Shown piece by piece: positions 26,870 to 38,205 of a DNA stretch of 64,000 bases (position 1 is its first letter; each line of letters begins with the position of its first letter). Under the pieces are notes generated by a model. It saw only the letters and a program-made list of their open reading frames with translations, ran no database searches and was not told the DNA's origin. This DNA is from Pseudomonas putida W15Oct28 (GTDB lineage: Bacteria; Pseudomonadota; Gammaproteobacteria; Pseudomonadales; Pseudomonadaceae): assembly GCF_000708715.2 (NCBI RefSeq), contig NZ_JENB01000008.1, forward strand, positions 124,001-188,000, read 5' to 3'. A program made the position numbers and the translations under genes.

Positions 26870-27874
26870 TCAGGCTTCCTGCATGAACTGCTGCCGGTAC
26901 TGGTTCGGCGACAGCTCGGTGTGCTGGCGGAACAGCCGCGCAAAGAAACTGGCATCGTCGTAACCAACCTCGTAGCTGATGGTCTTGATGCTCTTGCGCG
27001 TGCTCGACAACAACCCCTTGGCGGTCTCGATCCGCAGCCGTTGCAGGTAGTGCAGCGGCTTGTCACCCGTTGCGCCCTGGAAGCGGCGCATGAAGTTGCG
27101 GATGCTCATGCCGTGGTTGCGGGCCACATCCTCGAAGCGGAACTTGTCGGCGAAGTGTTCCTCCAGCCAATGCTGGATCTGCAGGATGATCAGGTCCTGG
27201 TGCAGCTTTTGCCCACCAAAGCCCATGCGCCCCGGGGTGTAGTTGCGCTGCACTTCATAGAGAATGTCGCGGGACACGGCCCGGGCCACGTTGGCGCCGC
27301 AGAAGCGCTCGATCAGGTAGATGTACAGGTCGCAGGCCGAAGTGGCGCCGCCGGCGCAATAGATATTGTCGGCGTCGGTCAGGTGCTTGTCCTGGTTCAG
27401 TCGGATCTTCGGAAAACGCTCGGCAAAGCTGGTGAAGAAGCGCCAGTAGGTGGTCGCCTCCTTGCCATCGAGCAGGCCGGATTCGGCCAGCCAGAACACG
27501 CCACTGGCCTCGGCGCACAGCACCGCGCCGCGGGCATGCTGTTCACGCAGCCACGGCAGCACCTGTGGATAACGTTGCAGCAGGTTGTCGAAGTCGTCCC
27601 AGTAGGCCGGGAGGATGATCACATCGGCGTCGTCCAGGCCACCGTCGACCGGTAGCTGCACATTGCTGAAGCTGTCCACGGGCTGGCCGTCGGGGCTCAC
27701 CAGGTGGATCTCGAACATGGGCTGCAAGCCCAGGCCCAGCTGCTTGCTGTAACGCAGGCTGGCGAGGTGGAAGAAATCCTTGGCCTGCATCAAGGTCGAA
27801 GCAAACACCTTGTCAATGGCCAGGATGCTGACGCGCCGCAGCGACGCGGAGGGTTGGGTAAACATCATTGTCAT
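26870..27874 (-). CDS. GATase1-like/AraC family transcriptional regulator
   Basis: The 334-residue protein has an N-terminal DJ-1/PfpI-like domain (about 14-205) with the elbow LCAEASG, and a C-terminal AraC HTH pair (about 235-330) ending in GYDDASFFARLFRQHTELSPNQYR. This group includes GbdR, CdhR and ArgR, which sense quaternary amines or amino acids. The ligand cannot be told. Start codons cluster at 27874-27866 (ATG ACA ATG ATG) with no clear ribosome site. No obvious catabolic target lies next to it. Confidence 0.9.
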   Translation of the reverse strand: MTMMFTQPSASLRRVSILAIDKVFASTLMQAKDFFHLASLRYSKQLGLGLQPMFEIHLVSPDGQPVDSFSNVQLPVDGGLDDADVIILPAYWDDFDNLLQRYPQVLPWLREQHARGAVLCAEASGVFWLAESGLLDGKEATTYWRFFTSFAERFPKIRLNQDKHLTDADNIYCAGGATSACDLYIYLIERFCGANVARAVSRDILYEVQRNYTPGRMGFGGQKLHQDLIILQIQHWLEEHFADKFRFEDVARNHGMSIRNFMRRFQGATGDKPLHYLQRLRIETAKGLLSSTRKSIKTISYEVGYDDASFFARLFRQHTELSPNQYRQQFMQEA

Positions 27875-27949
27875 TGTTCTTATAGGGTAGAGTGGTCAAT
27901 CACCGGCTGGATCGTCTTATTTTTTGGCGATTGTGTCTAGCCCATGTAA

Positions 27950-27976
27950 CAGAGGGGCCGCAAAGCAGCCCCTCTG
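27950..27976 (-). terminator. Hairpin after the aldo-keto reductase gene
   Basis: CAGAGGGGC and GCCCCTCTG pair around a nine-base loop, four bases beyond the stop at 27981 on the minus strand. There is no long T run. Confidence 0.5.
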
Positions 27977-27980
27977 GCGA

Positions 27981-29021
27981 TCAAGGCGCCGGGTTCGGCT
28001 GCTCCTGGTGAATGGCTTCGATTGCCGCGAGCAACTCATCGCTCAGGCTCAGCTCAAGGCTCGCCAGGTTGCTGTCCAGCTGTTGCAGGCTGGTCGCGCC
28101 AATGATGTTGCTGGTCACGAACGGCTGCCGGGTGACGAACGCCAGGGCCATCTGCGCCGGGTCCAGGCCGTGCTCGCGGGCCAGTTGCACGTAACGGCTG
28201 CAGGCTGCCACGGTCTGCGGGTTGGAGTAGCGGGCAAAACGGCTGAACAGGGTCAGGCGGGCGTTGGCCGGCCGTGCGCCGTTCTCGTACTTGCCCGAGA
28301 GCATGCCGAACGCCAGCGGCGAATAGGCCAGCAGGCCGCACTGCTCACGGATGGCCACTTCCGCCAGGCCCACCTCGAAGCTGCGGTTGAGCAGGCTGTA
28401 CGGGTTCTGGATCGACACCGCCCGTGGCCAGCCTCGGCTATCGGCCAGTTGCAGGAACTTCATGGTGCCCCACGGCGTTTCGTTGGACAGGCCGATGTGG
28501 CGGATCTTGCCCGCACGCACCTGCTCGTCGAGCACCTCAAGGGTTTCTTCCAGAGGGGTGAAGTGGTCCTGGGGCAGGTGCTGGTAGCCCAGCTTGCCGA
28601 AGAAGTTGGTGCTGCGTTCCGGCCAGTGCAGCTGGTACAGGTCGATACGGTCGGTCTGCAGGCGCTTCAGGCTCTCGTCCAGCGCCGCGACGATGTGCTG
28701 GCGGTTGTGCTTGAGCTGGCCGTCGCGAATGTGGCTGATGCCGTTGCCAGGGCCTGCGACCTTGCTGGCCAGCACCCAGTCGTCGCGATCACCGTTGTCG
28801 CGGAACCAGTTGCCGATGATGCGCTCGGTGGCCGCGTAGGTTTCGGGGCGGGGTGGCACGGGGTACATTTCTGCGGTGTCGATGAAGTTGACCCCGGCGG
28901 CCTTGGCCCGGGCAATCTGTTCGAAGGCTTCGGCCTGAACGTTCTGTTCGCCCCAGGTCATGGTGCCCAGGCACAGGGCGCTGACATTGAGGTCGGTACG
29001 GCCGAGCTGGCGGTATTCCAT
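27981..29021 (-). CDS. Tas-like NADP(H)-dependent aldo-keto reductase
   Basis: This 346-residue protein has the same length and block structure as E. coli Tas. The aldo-keto reductase tetrad is visible: Asp48 and Tyr53 (IDTAEMYPVPPRPET), Lys87 (ASKV) and His132 (YQLHWPER). IQNPYSLLNRSFEVGLAEV is shared with Tas. The physiological substrate is unknown. The ATG at 29021 is followed toward rplM by a 258-base divergent region. Confidence 0.92.
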   Translation of the reverse strand: MEYRQLGRTDLNVSALCLGTMTWGEQNVQAEAFEQIARAKAAGVNFIDTAEMYPVPPRPETYAATERIIGNWFRDNGDRDDWVLASKVAGPGNGISHIRDGQLKHNRQHIVAALDESLKRLQTDRIDLYQLHWPERSTNFFGKLGYQHLPQDHFTPLEETLEVLDEQVRAGKIRHIGLSNETPWGTMKFLQLADSRGWPRAVSIQNPYSLLNRSFEVGLAEVAIREQCGLLAYSPLAFGMLSGKYENGARPANARLTLFSRFARYSNPQTVAACSRYVQLAREHGLDPAQMALAFVTRQPFVTSNIIGATSLQQLDSNLASLELSLSDELLAAIEAIHQEQPNPAP

Positions 29022-29279
29022 CGGTTAGACACTCCTTGGCAATAGATACCTATCAAAGCAGGTTGAAATTTTTCTCGCAATCTGGATAATTCAGCCCCTC
29101 TCCGCGTGGCGGAAGTGATGCACCATCACGCAGGAAGAACCCCGTCGAACATTGGCGTGCCCGACCCGAGCCCCCAAAAGCGTCTGTGTTCGGCTGCGCG
29201 CTTGCTCTTGGCAACGTGTGCACTATCCAGTAAGATTCGCCGTCTATTTTTCGCTGGGCGGCCTCTGAGGCTTTAGAGA

Positions 29280-29708
29280 ATGAAAACTTTTACTGCTAAA
29301 CCGGAAACAGTAAAGCGCGAGTGGTTCGTAGTCGACGCCGCTGGCCAGACCCTGGGTCGTCTGGCTACTGAAATCGCTACCCGTCTGCGTGGCAAACACA
29401 AACCAGAATACACCCCTCACGTTGACACCGGCGACTACATCGTCGTTATCAACGCCGAGCAGGTTCGTGTGACTGGTGCCAAGTCTTCCGACAAAATGTA
29501 CTACTCCCACTCCGGCTTCCCGGGCGGTATCAAGGAAATCAACTTCGAGAAGTTGATCGCCAAGGCCCCTGAGCGTGTTATCGAAACCGCGGTCAAAGGC
29601 ATGCTGCCTAAGAACCCGCTGGGTCGCGACATGTACCGCAAGCTGAAAGTGTACGCGGGTGCTGCTCACCCACACACTGCTCAGCAGCCTCAAGAACTGA
29701 AGATCTAA
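29280..29708 (+). CDS. rplM: 50S ribosomal protein L13
   Basis: L13 (142 residues) begins [15 protein letters not shown] and contains GRLATEIA and [19 protein letters not shown], all diagnostic. It is an early-assembling large-subunit protein. It is followed 14 bases later by rpsI in the standard rplM-rpsI operon. Codon use is that of a highly expressed gene, with many GGT, CGT and GCT codons, unlike its GC-rich neighbours. Confidence 0.98.
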
Positions 29709-29722
29709 CGGGATAGTTCATT

Positions 29723-30115
29723 ATGTCGGCGACTCAAAATTACGGCACTGGCCGTCGCAAGACCGCAACCGCTCGCGTATTCCTGCGTCCGGGTACTGGT
29801 AACATCTCCATCAACAACCGTTCTCTGGACGTGTTCTTCGGTCGCGAAACCGCTCGCATGGTTGTTCGCCAGCCACTCGAGCTGACCGAAACCGTTGAGA
29901 AGTTCGACATCTACGTCACCGTTTCCGGTGGTGGTGTCAGCGGTCAAGCCGGTGCGATCCGTCACGGTATCACCCGCGCTCTGATGGAATACGACGAAAC
30001 CCTGCGTGGCGCTCTGCGTCGTGCTGGCTTCGTTACCCGCGATGCTCGTGAAGTCGAGCGTAAGAAAGTGGGTCTGCGTAAAGCGCGTAAGCGTCCTCAG
30101 TACTCCAAGCGTTAA
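29723..30115 (+). CDS. rpsI: 30S ribosomal protein S9
   Basis: S9 (130 residues) has the typical [17 protein letters not shown] start and the basic C-terminal tail [12 protein letters not shown] that reaches the ribosomal P site. Second gene of the rplM-rpsI operon, ended by a strong terminator. Confidence 0.98.
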   Translation: MSATQNYGTGRRKTATARVFLRPGTGNISINNRSLDVFFGRETARMVVRQPLELTETVEKFDIYVTVSGGGVSGQAGAIRHGITRALMEYDETLRGALRRAGFVTRDAREVERKKVGLRKARKRPQYSKR

Positions 30116-30132
30116 TACCGCTTCGGCAGTCG

Positions 30133-30169
30133 AAAAAAGCCCGGTTCCTTGGAACCGGGCTTTTTTTTT
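30133..30169 (+). terminator. Intrinsic terminator after rpsI
   Basis: AAAAAAGCCCGGTTCC, loop TT, GGAACCGGGC followed by nine T. Confidence 0.96.
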
Positions 30170-30264
30170 GGCTTGAACTAACCTGTCAGCATGTCAGTGG
30201 CCGCTTGTCGCATAGACGCAGATCAAGCAAAGCGCGGGTTGTCGCCCTTGCCAGGGTAATCACC

Positions 30265-30293
30265 TTGTCAGTGTGTGGATTTGTTTCTTACCA
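30265..30293 (+). promoter_or_regulatory. Putative promoter of petABC
   Basis: TTGTCA and TTACCA are 17 bases apart, about 85 bases before the petA ATG. The match is moderate. Confidence 0.35.
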
Positions 30294-30377
30294 TGACGGC
30301 CAAATTTTAGTGCCATTGACACAACCTAAGTACGAGCCTGGTTCAACAGGCCAAGCAAGCTGATGGGAGAGGACTGA

Positions 30378-30971
30378 ATGAGCAATGACGGCGTCAACGC
30401 AGGCCGGCGCCGCTTCCTCGTAGCCGCGACATCCGTGGTCGGGGCAGCGGGAGCAGTGGGGGCTGCGGTACCGTTCGTGGGGTCATGGTTTCCCAGTGCC
30501 AAGGCGAAAGCCGCAGGGGCACCGGTGAAGGTCAATATCGCCAAGGTCGAGGCCGGGCAGCAGATGGTGGCCGAGTGGCGTGGCCAGCCGGTTTTCATCG
30601 TGCGGCGAACGGAGGAAATCCTCGGCAACCTGAAAAAAATCACGGGTGACCTGTCTGATCCAGAGTCCAAAGCCTCGGTGCAGCCGACCTACGTCGACCC
30701 TGAGGTTCGCTCGATCAAGCCGGAAATCCTCATTCTCGTCGGCCTGTGCACGCACCTGGGCTGCTCGCCCACCTTCCGCCCGGAAGTTGCGCCTGCTGAC
30801 CTCGGTCCGAAATGGGTGGGTGGCTATTTCTGCCCGTGCCACGGCTCCCACTACGACCTGGCTGGCCGTGTCTACAAGTCGCAGCCGGCACCTCTCAACC
30901 TGCCAGTGCCACCGCACTCTTACGAGACGGACGACATCATTGTCATCGGCGTCGATCAGGAGAACGCATGA
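30378..30971 (+). CDS. petA: Ubiquinol-cytochrome c reductase Rieske iron-sulfur subunit
   Basis: This 197-residue subunit of the bc1 complex holds the 2Fe-2S cluster that takes electrons from ubiquinol. Cluster ligands are in CTHLGC (Cys124, His126) and CPCHGSH (Cys152, His155), with Cys129/Cys154 forming the disulfide. The twin-arginine signal anchor GRRRFL (9-14) is followed by a hydrophobic helix to about 37. GAGAGGACTGA precedes the ATG. Its stop overlaps the petB start. Confidence 0.97.
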   Translation: MSNDGVNAGRRRFLVAATSVVGAAGAVGAAVPFVGSWFPSAKAKAAGAPVKVNIAKVEAGQQMVAEWRGQPVFIVRRTEEILGNLKKITGDLSDPESKASVQPTYVDPEVRSIKPEILILVGLCTHLGCSPTFRPEVAPADLGPKWVGGYFCPCHGSHYDLAGRVYKSQPAPLNLPVPPHSYETDDIIVIGVDQENA

Positions 30972-32182
30972 TGAGCAAGTTCATGGACTGGATTGATGCT
31001 CGCTTCCCCGCCACCAAGATGTGGGAAGACCACCTGAGCAAGTATTACGCGCCCAAGAACTTCAACTTCCTGTACTTCTTCGGCTCCCTGGCATTGCTGG
31101 TGCTGGTCAATCAGATCGTCACCGGTGTGTGGCTGACCATGAGCTTCACGCCCTCGGCGGAAGAGGCGTTCGCCTCGGTCGAGTACATCATGCGTGACGT
31201 GGAATACGGCTGGATCCTGCGCTACCTGCACTCCACCGGTGCGTCGGCGTTCTTCATCGTGGTCTACCTGCACATGTTCCGCGGCCTGCTCTACGGCTCC
31301 TACCAGAAGCCGCGCGAGCTGGTCTGGCTGTTCGGCATGCTGATCTACCTGGCGCTGATGGCCGAAGCATTCATGGGCTACCTGCTGCCGTGGGGCCAGA
31401 TGTCGTACTGGGGTGCCCAGGTGATCATCTCGCTGTTCGGTGCCATCCCGGTGATCGGTGACGACCTCACCCAATGGATCCGTGGTGACTACCTGATTTC
31501 GGGCATCACCCTGAACCGCTTCTTCGCCCTGCATGTGGTCGCCCTGCCAATCGTGATTCTCGGCCTGGTAGTGCTGCACATTCTTGCCCTGCACGAAGTA
31601 GGTTCGAACAACCCCGATGGTGTCGACATCAAGAAGAAAAAGGACGAAAACGGTATTCCGCTGGACGGCATTCCGTTCCACCCGTACTACACCGTCAAGG
31701 ATATCGTCGGTGTGGTGGTGTTCCTCTTCGTGTTCTGCGCCGTGGTGTTCTTCTTCCCGGAAATGGGCGGTTACTTCCTGGAAAAACCGAACTTCGAGCA
31801 GGCCAACGCCTTCAAGACGCCTGAGCACATCGCGCCGGTGTGGTACTTCACACCGTTCTACGCAATCCTGCGTGCGGTGCCTGACAAGCTGATGGGCGTC
31901 ATTGCCATGGGCGCGGCCATCGCCGTGCTGTTCGTACTGCCCTGGCTCGACCGCAGCCCGGTGCGTTCCATGCGTTACAAGGGCTGGATCAGCAAGGTCT
32001 TCCTGCTGGTGTTCTGCGTGTCCTTCGTCATCCTCGGCGTGCTGGGCGTTCTGGCGCCGACACCTGGGCGTACCTTGCTGTCGCAGGTGTGCACGGTGTT
32101 GTACTTCGCCTACTTCCTGTTGATGCCGTTCTACACAAGGCTCGAGAAGACCAAACCGGTTCCGGAAAGGGTGACTGGCTGA
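30968..32182 (+). CDS. petB: Ubiquinol-cytochrome c reductase cytochrome b subunit
   Basis: Cytochrome b (403-404 residues) carries two hemes in an eight-helix membrane bundle and both quinone sites. Visible landmarks are the heme-binding histidines in LHSTGAS and VYLHMFRG and in RFFALHV and VLHILALHEVGSNNP, and the PEWYF-equivalent PVWYFTPFYAILR. The ATGs at 30968 and 30971 are adjacent; the first overlaps the petA stop and the second fits P. aeruginosa. Translation is likely coupled. Confidence 0.97.
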   Translation: MMSKFMDWIDARFPATKMWEDHLSKYYAPKNFNFLYFFGSLALLVLVNQIVTGVWLTMSFTPSAEEAFASVEYIMRDVEYGWILRYLHSTGASAFFIVVYLHMFRGLLYGSYQKPRELVWLFGMLIYLALMAEAFMGYLLPWGQMSYWGAQVIISLFGAIPVIGDDLTQWIRGDYLISGITLNRFFALHVVALPIVILGLVVLHILALHEVGSNNPDGVDIKKKKDENGIPLDGIPFHPYYTVKDIVGVVVFLFVFCAVVFFFPEMGGYFLEKPNFEQANAFKTPEHIAPVWYFTPFYAILRAVPDKLMGVIAMGAAIAVLFVLPWLDRSPVRSMRYKGWISKVFLLVFCVSFVILGVLGVLAPTPGRTLLSQVCTVLYFAYFLLMPFYTRLEKTKPVPERVTG

Positions 32183-32961
32183 TGAAAAAGTTGATTGCAG
32201 TATTTTTGCTGGCAGTGATGCCTGTCTTTTCCTTTGCTGCCGAACACGGCCTGGAGCTGGACAAGGCCGATATCGACCTGACCGACAAGGCCGCCATGCA
32301 GGACGGTGCGCGCACCTTTGCCAACTATTGCATGGGTTGCCACAGTGCCAAGTTCCAGCGTTACGAGCGGGTGGCCGATGACCTGGGCATCCCCCACGAG
32401 CTGATGCTCGAGAACTTGGTGTTCACCGGTGCCAAGATCGGTGACCACATGCAGATCGGCATGAAACCCAGTGACGCCAAGACCTGGTTCGGCGCTGCGC
32501 CGCCCGACCTGACCCTGGTCGCCCGTGTGCGTGGTACCGATTGGCTGTACACCTACCTGCGCAGCTTCTACGAGGACCCATCGCGGCCTTACGGGGTGAA
32601 CAACAAGGTGTTCCCGAACGTCGGCATGCCTAACGTGCTGGTTGGCTTGCAGGGCAACCAGGTTATTGGCTGCAAGCAGGTGCAGACGGTCACCGATGGC
32701 AAGAAGCAATTTGACCCATTGACCGGCAGCCCGATCACCCACGAAGCCTGTGACCAGCTGACCATCACGCCGAAATCCGGTACCCTGACGACCGAGCAGT
32801 TCGACGAGAAGGTCAAGAACCTGGTGACCTTCCTGGCCTATTCGGCCAACCCGGTCAAACTGGAAAGCCAGCGCATTGGTACCTACGTGTTGCTGTACCT
32901 GGCTTTCTTCTTCGTATTCGCCTATTTGCTCAAGCGTGAATACTGGAAGGACGTGCACTGA
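32182..32961 (+). CDS. petC: Ubiquinol-cytochrome c reductase cytochrome c1 subunit
   Basis: Cytochrome c1 (259 residues) passes electrons from the Rieske protein to soluble cytochrome c. A signal peptide (about 1-20) precedes the single heme motif CMGCH (50-54). A C-terminal membrane anchor (about 236-252) ends near LKREYWKDVH. The ATG shares one base with the petB stop. The petABC operon ends with the hairpin at 32986. Confidence 0.97.
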   Translation: MKKLIAVFLLAVMPVFSFAAEHGLELDKADIDLTDKAAMQDGARTFANYCMGCHSAKFQRYERVADDLGIPHELMLENLVFTGAKIGDHMQIGMKPSDAKTWFGAAPPDLTLVARVRGTDWLYTYLRSFYEDPSRPYGVNNKVFPNVGMPNVLVGLQGNQVIGCKQVQTVTDGKKQFDPLTGSPITHEACDQLTITPKSGTLTTEQFDEKVKNLVTFLAYSANPVKLESQRIGTYVLLYLAFFFVFAYLLKREYWKDVH

Positions 32962-32985
32962 TCACGCAGTAAGTTCTGGTTGTTG

Positions 32986-33039
32986 AACGCGCCCGGGGGG
33001 CCCTAGCGAAGCAGCTAGGGCGCCCCGGGCGCGTTTTCA
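32986..33039 (+). terminator. Large GC-rich terminator after petC
   Basis: AACGCGCCCGGGG and CCCTAGC pair with GCTAGGG and CCCCGGGCGCGTT around a short loop, ending in TTTTC, 25 bases after the petC stop. Confidence 0.88.
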
Positions 33040-33078
33040 TTTACAGTTTCACAAGCATCCCGTGCGAGGAGGCGCTAA

Positions 33079-33702
<624 letters not shown>

Positions 33703-33712
33703 GGAGCTGTTG

Positions 33713-34141
33713 ATGAACTCCAGTCGCCCCTATCTGGTTCGAGCACTGTATGAGTGGATCGTCGACAACGATTGCACGCCCCATATGCTGGTCAATGCCG
33801 AATTCCCGAAAGTACAGGTGCCGGATGGTTTCGCCAGTGATGGCCAGATCGTCCTGAATATCTCGCCAAGTGCCGTGCGCAGCCTGCACATGGATAACGA
33901 TGCGGTCAGCTTCGAGGGCCGTTTCAGTGGCGTGGCCCATTCGCTGTTCGTGCCGGTTGGCGCCATCCTGGGCATCTATGCCCGTGAAAATGGCCAGGGC
34001 ATGGTCTTCGAGCTGGAGTCGTCGATGGATGACGACGAGCTGGAAGACGATGATGTACAGCCGGACGACGATGGCCCGCCAGAAGGGGGTGGTCAGCCGC
34101 CGCGCCCAAGTGGCCGGCCAAGCCTGAAAGTGGTCAAGTAA
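33713..34141 (+). CDS. sspB: ClpXP protease specificity-enhancing factor SspB
   Basis: SspB (142 residues) is the adaptor that brings ssrA-tagged proteins to ClpXP. The folded domain (about 1-105) starts SSRPYLVRALYEWIVDN; the linker is very acidic and Pro/Gly-rich; the C-terminal RPSLKVVK is the ClpX-binding tail. AAGGAG lies seven bases before the ATG. A terminator follows. Confidence 0.95.
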   Translation: MNSSRPYLVRALYEWIVDNDCTPHMLVNAEFPKVQVPDGFASDGQIVLNISPSAVRSLHMDNDAVSFEGRFSGVAHSLFVPVGAILGIYARENGQGMVFELESSMDDDELEDDDVQPDDDGPPEGGGQPPRPSGRPSLKVVK

Positions 34142-34143
34142 CA

Positions 34144-34173
34144 AAAAAGGCGATCCAACCGGATCGCCTTTTT
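34144..34173. terminator. Intrinsic terminator after sspB
   Basis: AAAAAGGCGATCC, loop AACC, GGATCGCCTTTTT, placed between the convergent sspB and lipoprotein genes, so it can act both ways. Confidence 0.93.
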
Positions 34174-34192
34174 CTTTGCCGCCAACTTCGGG

Positions 34193-34411
34193 TTACAGGT
34201 CGCTGATGGTGCGTACCTGGTCCTTGTTGATGCGGGTGCGCTTGCCGTCGAGTTGCTGGAACTCGTAGAAGCCGGCGTCGCGGTCGTACTTCGGTGCATC
34301 GACAGCCTGGATTTCACGGCCATCGTTGAGGGTGATCAGGCTTGGAGTGGAGCAGCCGGCCAAAGTGGCGAAAGTGCCGATCAGCAGGGCAGGCAGCAGA
34401 AGCTTAGACAT
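34193..34411 (-). CDS. Small YgdI/YgdR-like (DUF903) lipoprotein
   Basis: The 72-residue product has a lipoprotein signal with lipobox LAGC (Cys20) and a short SH3-like domain: ITLNDGREIQAVDAP then FYEFQQLDGKRTRINKDQV. That is the DUF903 pattern of YgdI and YgdR, whose role is unknown. The ATG at 34411 has AGGAAAC upstream; the open frame extends further but through a REP element. Confidence 0.9.
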   Translation of the reverse strand: MSKLLLPALLIGTFATLAGCSTPSLITLNDGREIQAVDAPKYDRDAGFYEFQQLDGKRTRINKDQVRTISDL

Positions 34412-34460
34412 GCGGTGTTTCCTGGGTTTCTGGGAAGACAGAGGGTTGTGCGGGGCGGTG

Positions 34461-34556
34461 CCGGCCTCTTCGCGGGCTTGCCCGCTCCCACAGGTATCGC
34501 GCAGGTTTCGAGGCCTTTGGTATTCCTGTGGGAGCGGGCATGCCCGCGAAGAGGCC
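34461..34556. repeat. Paired inverted REP elements (type A)
   Basis: CCGGCCTCTTCGCGGGCTTG at 34461 and its near-inverse ending at 34556 flank a 30-base spacer between two lipoprotein genes. Confidence 0.88.
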
Positions 34557-34575
34557 ACTACAGCCGGTCATGGAG

Positions 34576-35753
<1,178 letters not shown>

Positions 35754-35830
35754 TTAAGTGGGGCGGTGGCCTTTGCTGCGCGCATCAACGACCAGCCCGC
35801 GAAACATAGAGCAAAAAAAACGAAGTGGGT

Positions 35831-36202
35831 TCAGCATTCGAAGGCGTTTTTCAGCCATTGAAGCGGTCTGCCTGCATGGTGGCTGCCCTGCAGGGCGACT
35901 ACGTCGAAGCGGCAGGGGTGGTTGCCCCAGTGGGGCGCCTTCTGCAGGTACAGGCTGGCGGCGAGCACCAGCCGTTTCTGCTTGCGCCCGTCGATGCTTT
36001 CGAGGGCGCCACCGAAGCACGCGTGCAACCGGTAGCGGACTTCGACGAATACTACTGTATCGGCGTCAAGCATGACCAGATCAAGCTCACCGCCTTTGCA
36101 TCGCCAATTGCGCGCCAGCAGCTGCAGGCCCTGCCCTTGAAGGTACTCAAGGGCCTGGGTTTCTGCTGCTTGCCCGGCGCTGGTGGGCGACGCTGCTGCC
36201 AT
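35831..36202 (-). CDS. yraN: YraN family (UPF0102) nuclease-fold protein
   Basis: The 123-residue protein has the UPF0102 signature GGELDLVMLDADTVVFVEVRYR, an endonuclease-like fold with the Glu-Asp-ExK pattern partly changed here (VEVR instead of VEVK). Function is unknown. Its start shares a base with the LpoA stop (TGATG), so it is coupled to that gene. Confidence 0.9.
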   Translation of the reverse strand: MAAASPTSAGQAAETQALEYLQGQGLQLLARNWRCKGGELDLVMLDADTVVFVEVRYRLHACFGGALESIDGRKQKRLVLAASLYLQKAPHWGNHPCRFDVVALQGSHHAGRPLQWLKNAFEC

Positions 36203-38019
36203 CAGCGTGCGGTGTCAGGCAGGCGCTTGACCTGGCCGCCGGCGAACTCGGCCCATGGCAGCTGGCGCTCGATACGCTGGTTGGCGTTGATGCTCAGGCT
36301 GCCCGAAAGGCCCAGGACGCGGTTGTCCGGCAGCGCTTTGAGCTGGCCCAGGCGCGGCGCCAGGCTGTAGGCATCGACGCCCATGGCATACAGGCGGCCA
36401 AGGCTGCCAGCGGCCTGCGGCCATTGCTGTACCACCTGCTGGCGCAGGCTGTTGCTGGTGTCGAGCAGCCACGGCGTTTCGCAGAAGCGGATGCCGTTCA
36501 TGTCGTTGTACTGGTTGACGTCACCGCTGGCGCTGTACAGGTTCGAGGTGGCGTAGACCGGTACGTCACCGGCGTACTGGAAGTTCAGGGTCGGCTTGAT
36601 CTGCTGGGCCTGTTGCGGGGTCGAGGCCAGGAAGATGAAGTCGATATCCTGGCGGCGCGACGGTTGTGCGGCGATGCTGCCGCCTACCGTGCTTTGCAGG
36701 CTCTTGGCGCGGCCTTCGCTCTGGCGCAGCTGGAACAGGTCGGCGATCTGCTGGGCCAGGGCAACCGGCTGGGCGATGCGCTCAGCGGCGAGCAGGGTGC
36801 CGCCATTGCCTTCCCAGTCCTGGCGGAAGGCGGCCAGCACGCGGTCACCCCATTCGCCACTCGGCACCAGAGCCACGGCGCGGACCATGCCGTCGGCGCG
36901 GGCGCGGCGGGCTACTTCGCGCGCTTCGTCTTCGGCAGCCAGGCCGAACTGGAACAGTTGCGGCGGGGCCTTCTGGCCGGCGTCGGCGTAGTTCAGGGCC
37001 AGGGTGGTGATCGGCAGTTGTGGTTTGGCGGCCAGTTGTTTCACCAGTGGCTTTTCAAGCGGGCCGATGACCAGTTGCACGCCGGCGGCCTGGGCCTGGC
37101 GATAGAAGTCGTCGAGCGAGCCGATGCGCGAGCTGTCGAACACCTGCACCGCAGGCGCTGGCTGACCGGCTTGCTGGGCCTGGAAGTGGGCAGCCATGAA
37201 GCCGTCACGCAGGGCACGGGCAACACCGGCCAGCGGGCCTTCCTGAGGCAGCAGCAGGGCGATCTTGGTCAGCGGCTGGCTGGCCAGTTCCTTGAGCTTG
37301 GTCAGTGCCAGCGGCAGTTGCTGGGCGGCAGGGTGGTCCGGGTGCTGTTTGACCCAGGTATCGATGGCCGCTTGCTGCTGTTCCAAGGTGCCGGCGCTTT
37401 TCACGGCGAGGGCCAGGCTGGTCCAGCCGGCCAGGGTCTGGTCATTGGCTGGCTGCTGCAGTTGTTCGGCCGGCAACGAGGCGACCAAGGCCCAGATGGC
37501 GTCATTGTTGGCGCTGGCAGCCTGGCCGCTGAGCAGCGGGGCCAGCAGCATGCGCTGTTGCGCGGCAGCCAGGGCCTGGCCGTCGGCTTCAAGGGCGGCG
37601 GCGTGCACGCTGTAGGTGCGCGCTTGCTGCTCTGCTGGCAACTCGGCTATGCGTTGCAGGCTGGGGTGTGCCAGGGCGGTGATGGCCGCCTTGGGCTGGT
37701 TGCGGCTCATGGCCAGCTCGGCCGCGAGGGTGCTGGCGAACACTTGCTGGGCCGGCTTGAGCGTGTCCAGCGGGACTTGCTCAAGAATGCGTGCGGCGCG
37801 TGGGAAGTCCTTCTGCTTGTAGGCCAGGTCGGCCGCGCTCAGGCGCAGCAGCGCGGCGTCTTCCGCAGACTTGCTGGAAGCGGCCTTTTCGAGCAGTTGC
37901 TCGATGCTGGCGTCCGGGGTGCGTGGCAGTTCGCCCAGGCTGGATGAGGGCGAGCTGGCGCAAGCTGCCAGCAGGGCAGCGAGGCAGAGGGCTGTGAGCA
38001 GCCGCAGGCAAGCGATCAT
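36202..38019 (-). CDS. lpoA: Penicillin-binding protein activator LpoA
   Basis: LpoA (605 residues) is an outer-membrane lipoprotein that reaches through the peptidoglycan to activate PBP1a-type synthases. The lipobox is LLAAC (Cys20). The N-terminal half is helical and TPR-like with many Ala/Gln residues; the C-terminal part (about 250-590) is a periplasmic-binding-protein fold starting KIALLLPQEGPLAGVARALRDG. The ATG at 38019 has AGGACC upstream. It is divergent from rsmI, with 186 bases between. Confidence 0.93.
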   Translation of the reverse strand: MIACLRLLTALCLAALLAACASSPSSSLGELPRTPDASIEQLLEKAASSKSAEDAALLRLSAADLAYKQKDFPRAARILEQVPLDTLKPAQQVFASTLAAELAMSRNQPKAAITALAHPSLQRIAELPAEQQARTYSVHAAALEADGQALAAAQQRMLLAPLLSGQAASANNDAIWALVASLPAEQLQQPANDQTLAGWTSLALAVKSAGTLEQQQAAIDTWVKQHPDHPAAQQLPLALTKLKELASQPLTKIALLLPQEGPLAGVARALRDGFMAAHFQAQQAGQPAPAVQVFDSSRIGSLDDFYRQAQAAGVQLVIGPLEKPLVKQLAAKPQLPITTLALNYADAGQKAPPQLFQFGLAAEDEAREVARRARADGMVRAVALVPSGEWGDRVLAAFRQDWEGNGGTLLAAERIAQPVALAQQIADLFQLRQSEGRAKSLQSTVGGSIAAQPSRRQDIDFIFLASTPQQAQQIKPTLNFQYAGDVPVYATSNLYSASGDVNQYNDMNGIRFCETPWLLDTSNSLRQQVVQQWPQAAGSLGRLYAMGVDAYSLAPRLGQLKALPDNRVLGLSGSLSINANQRIERQLPWAEFAGGQVKRLPDTAR

Positions 38020-38205
38020 GTAAAGGTCCTGTTACTCGATCAAGTTGGCCGGCAATTGTACCCAAGCACTGGCCGGGGCGCGATGTTGCTGTGCTGATCC
38101 TTCACTATAGGTGGCCTGCGGCCGATCGCCGGCGAAGTTCTTTGCGCCCTGTTGCAGGCGCTCGGGCTACAATGGCGCCTTTGATCCGAATGACAGGTGT
38201 GCGCA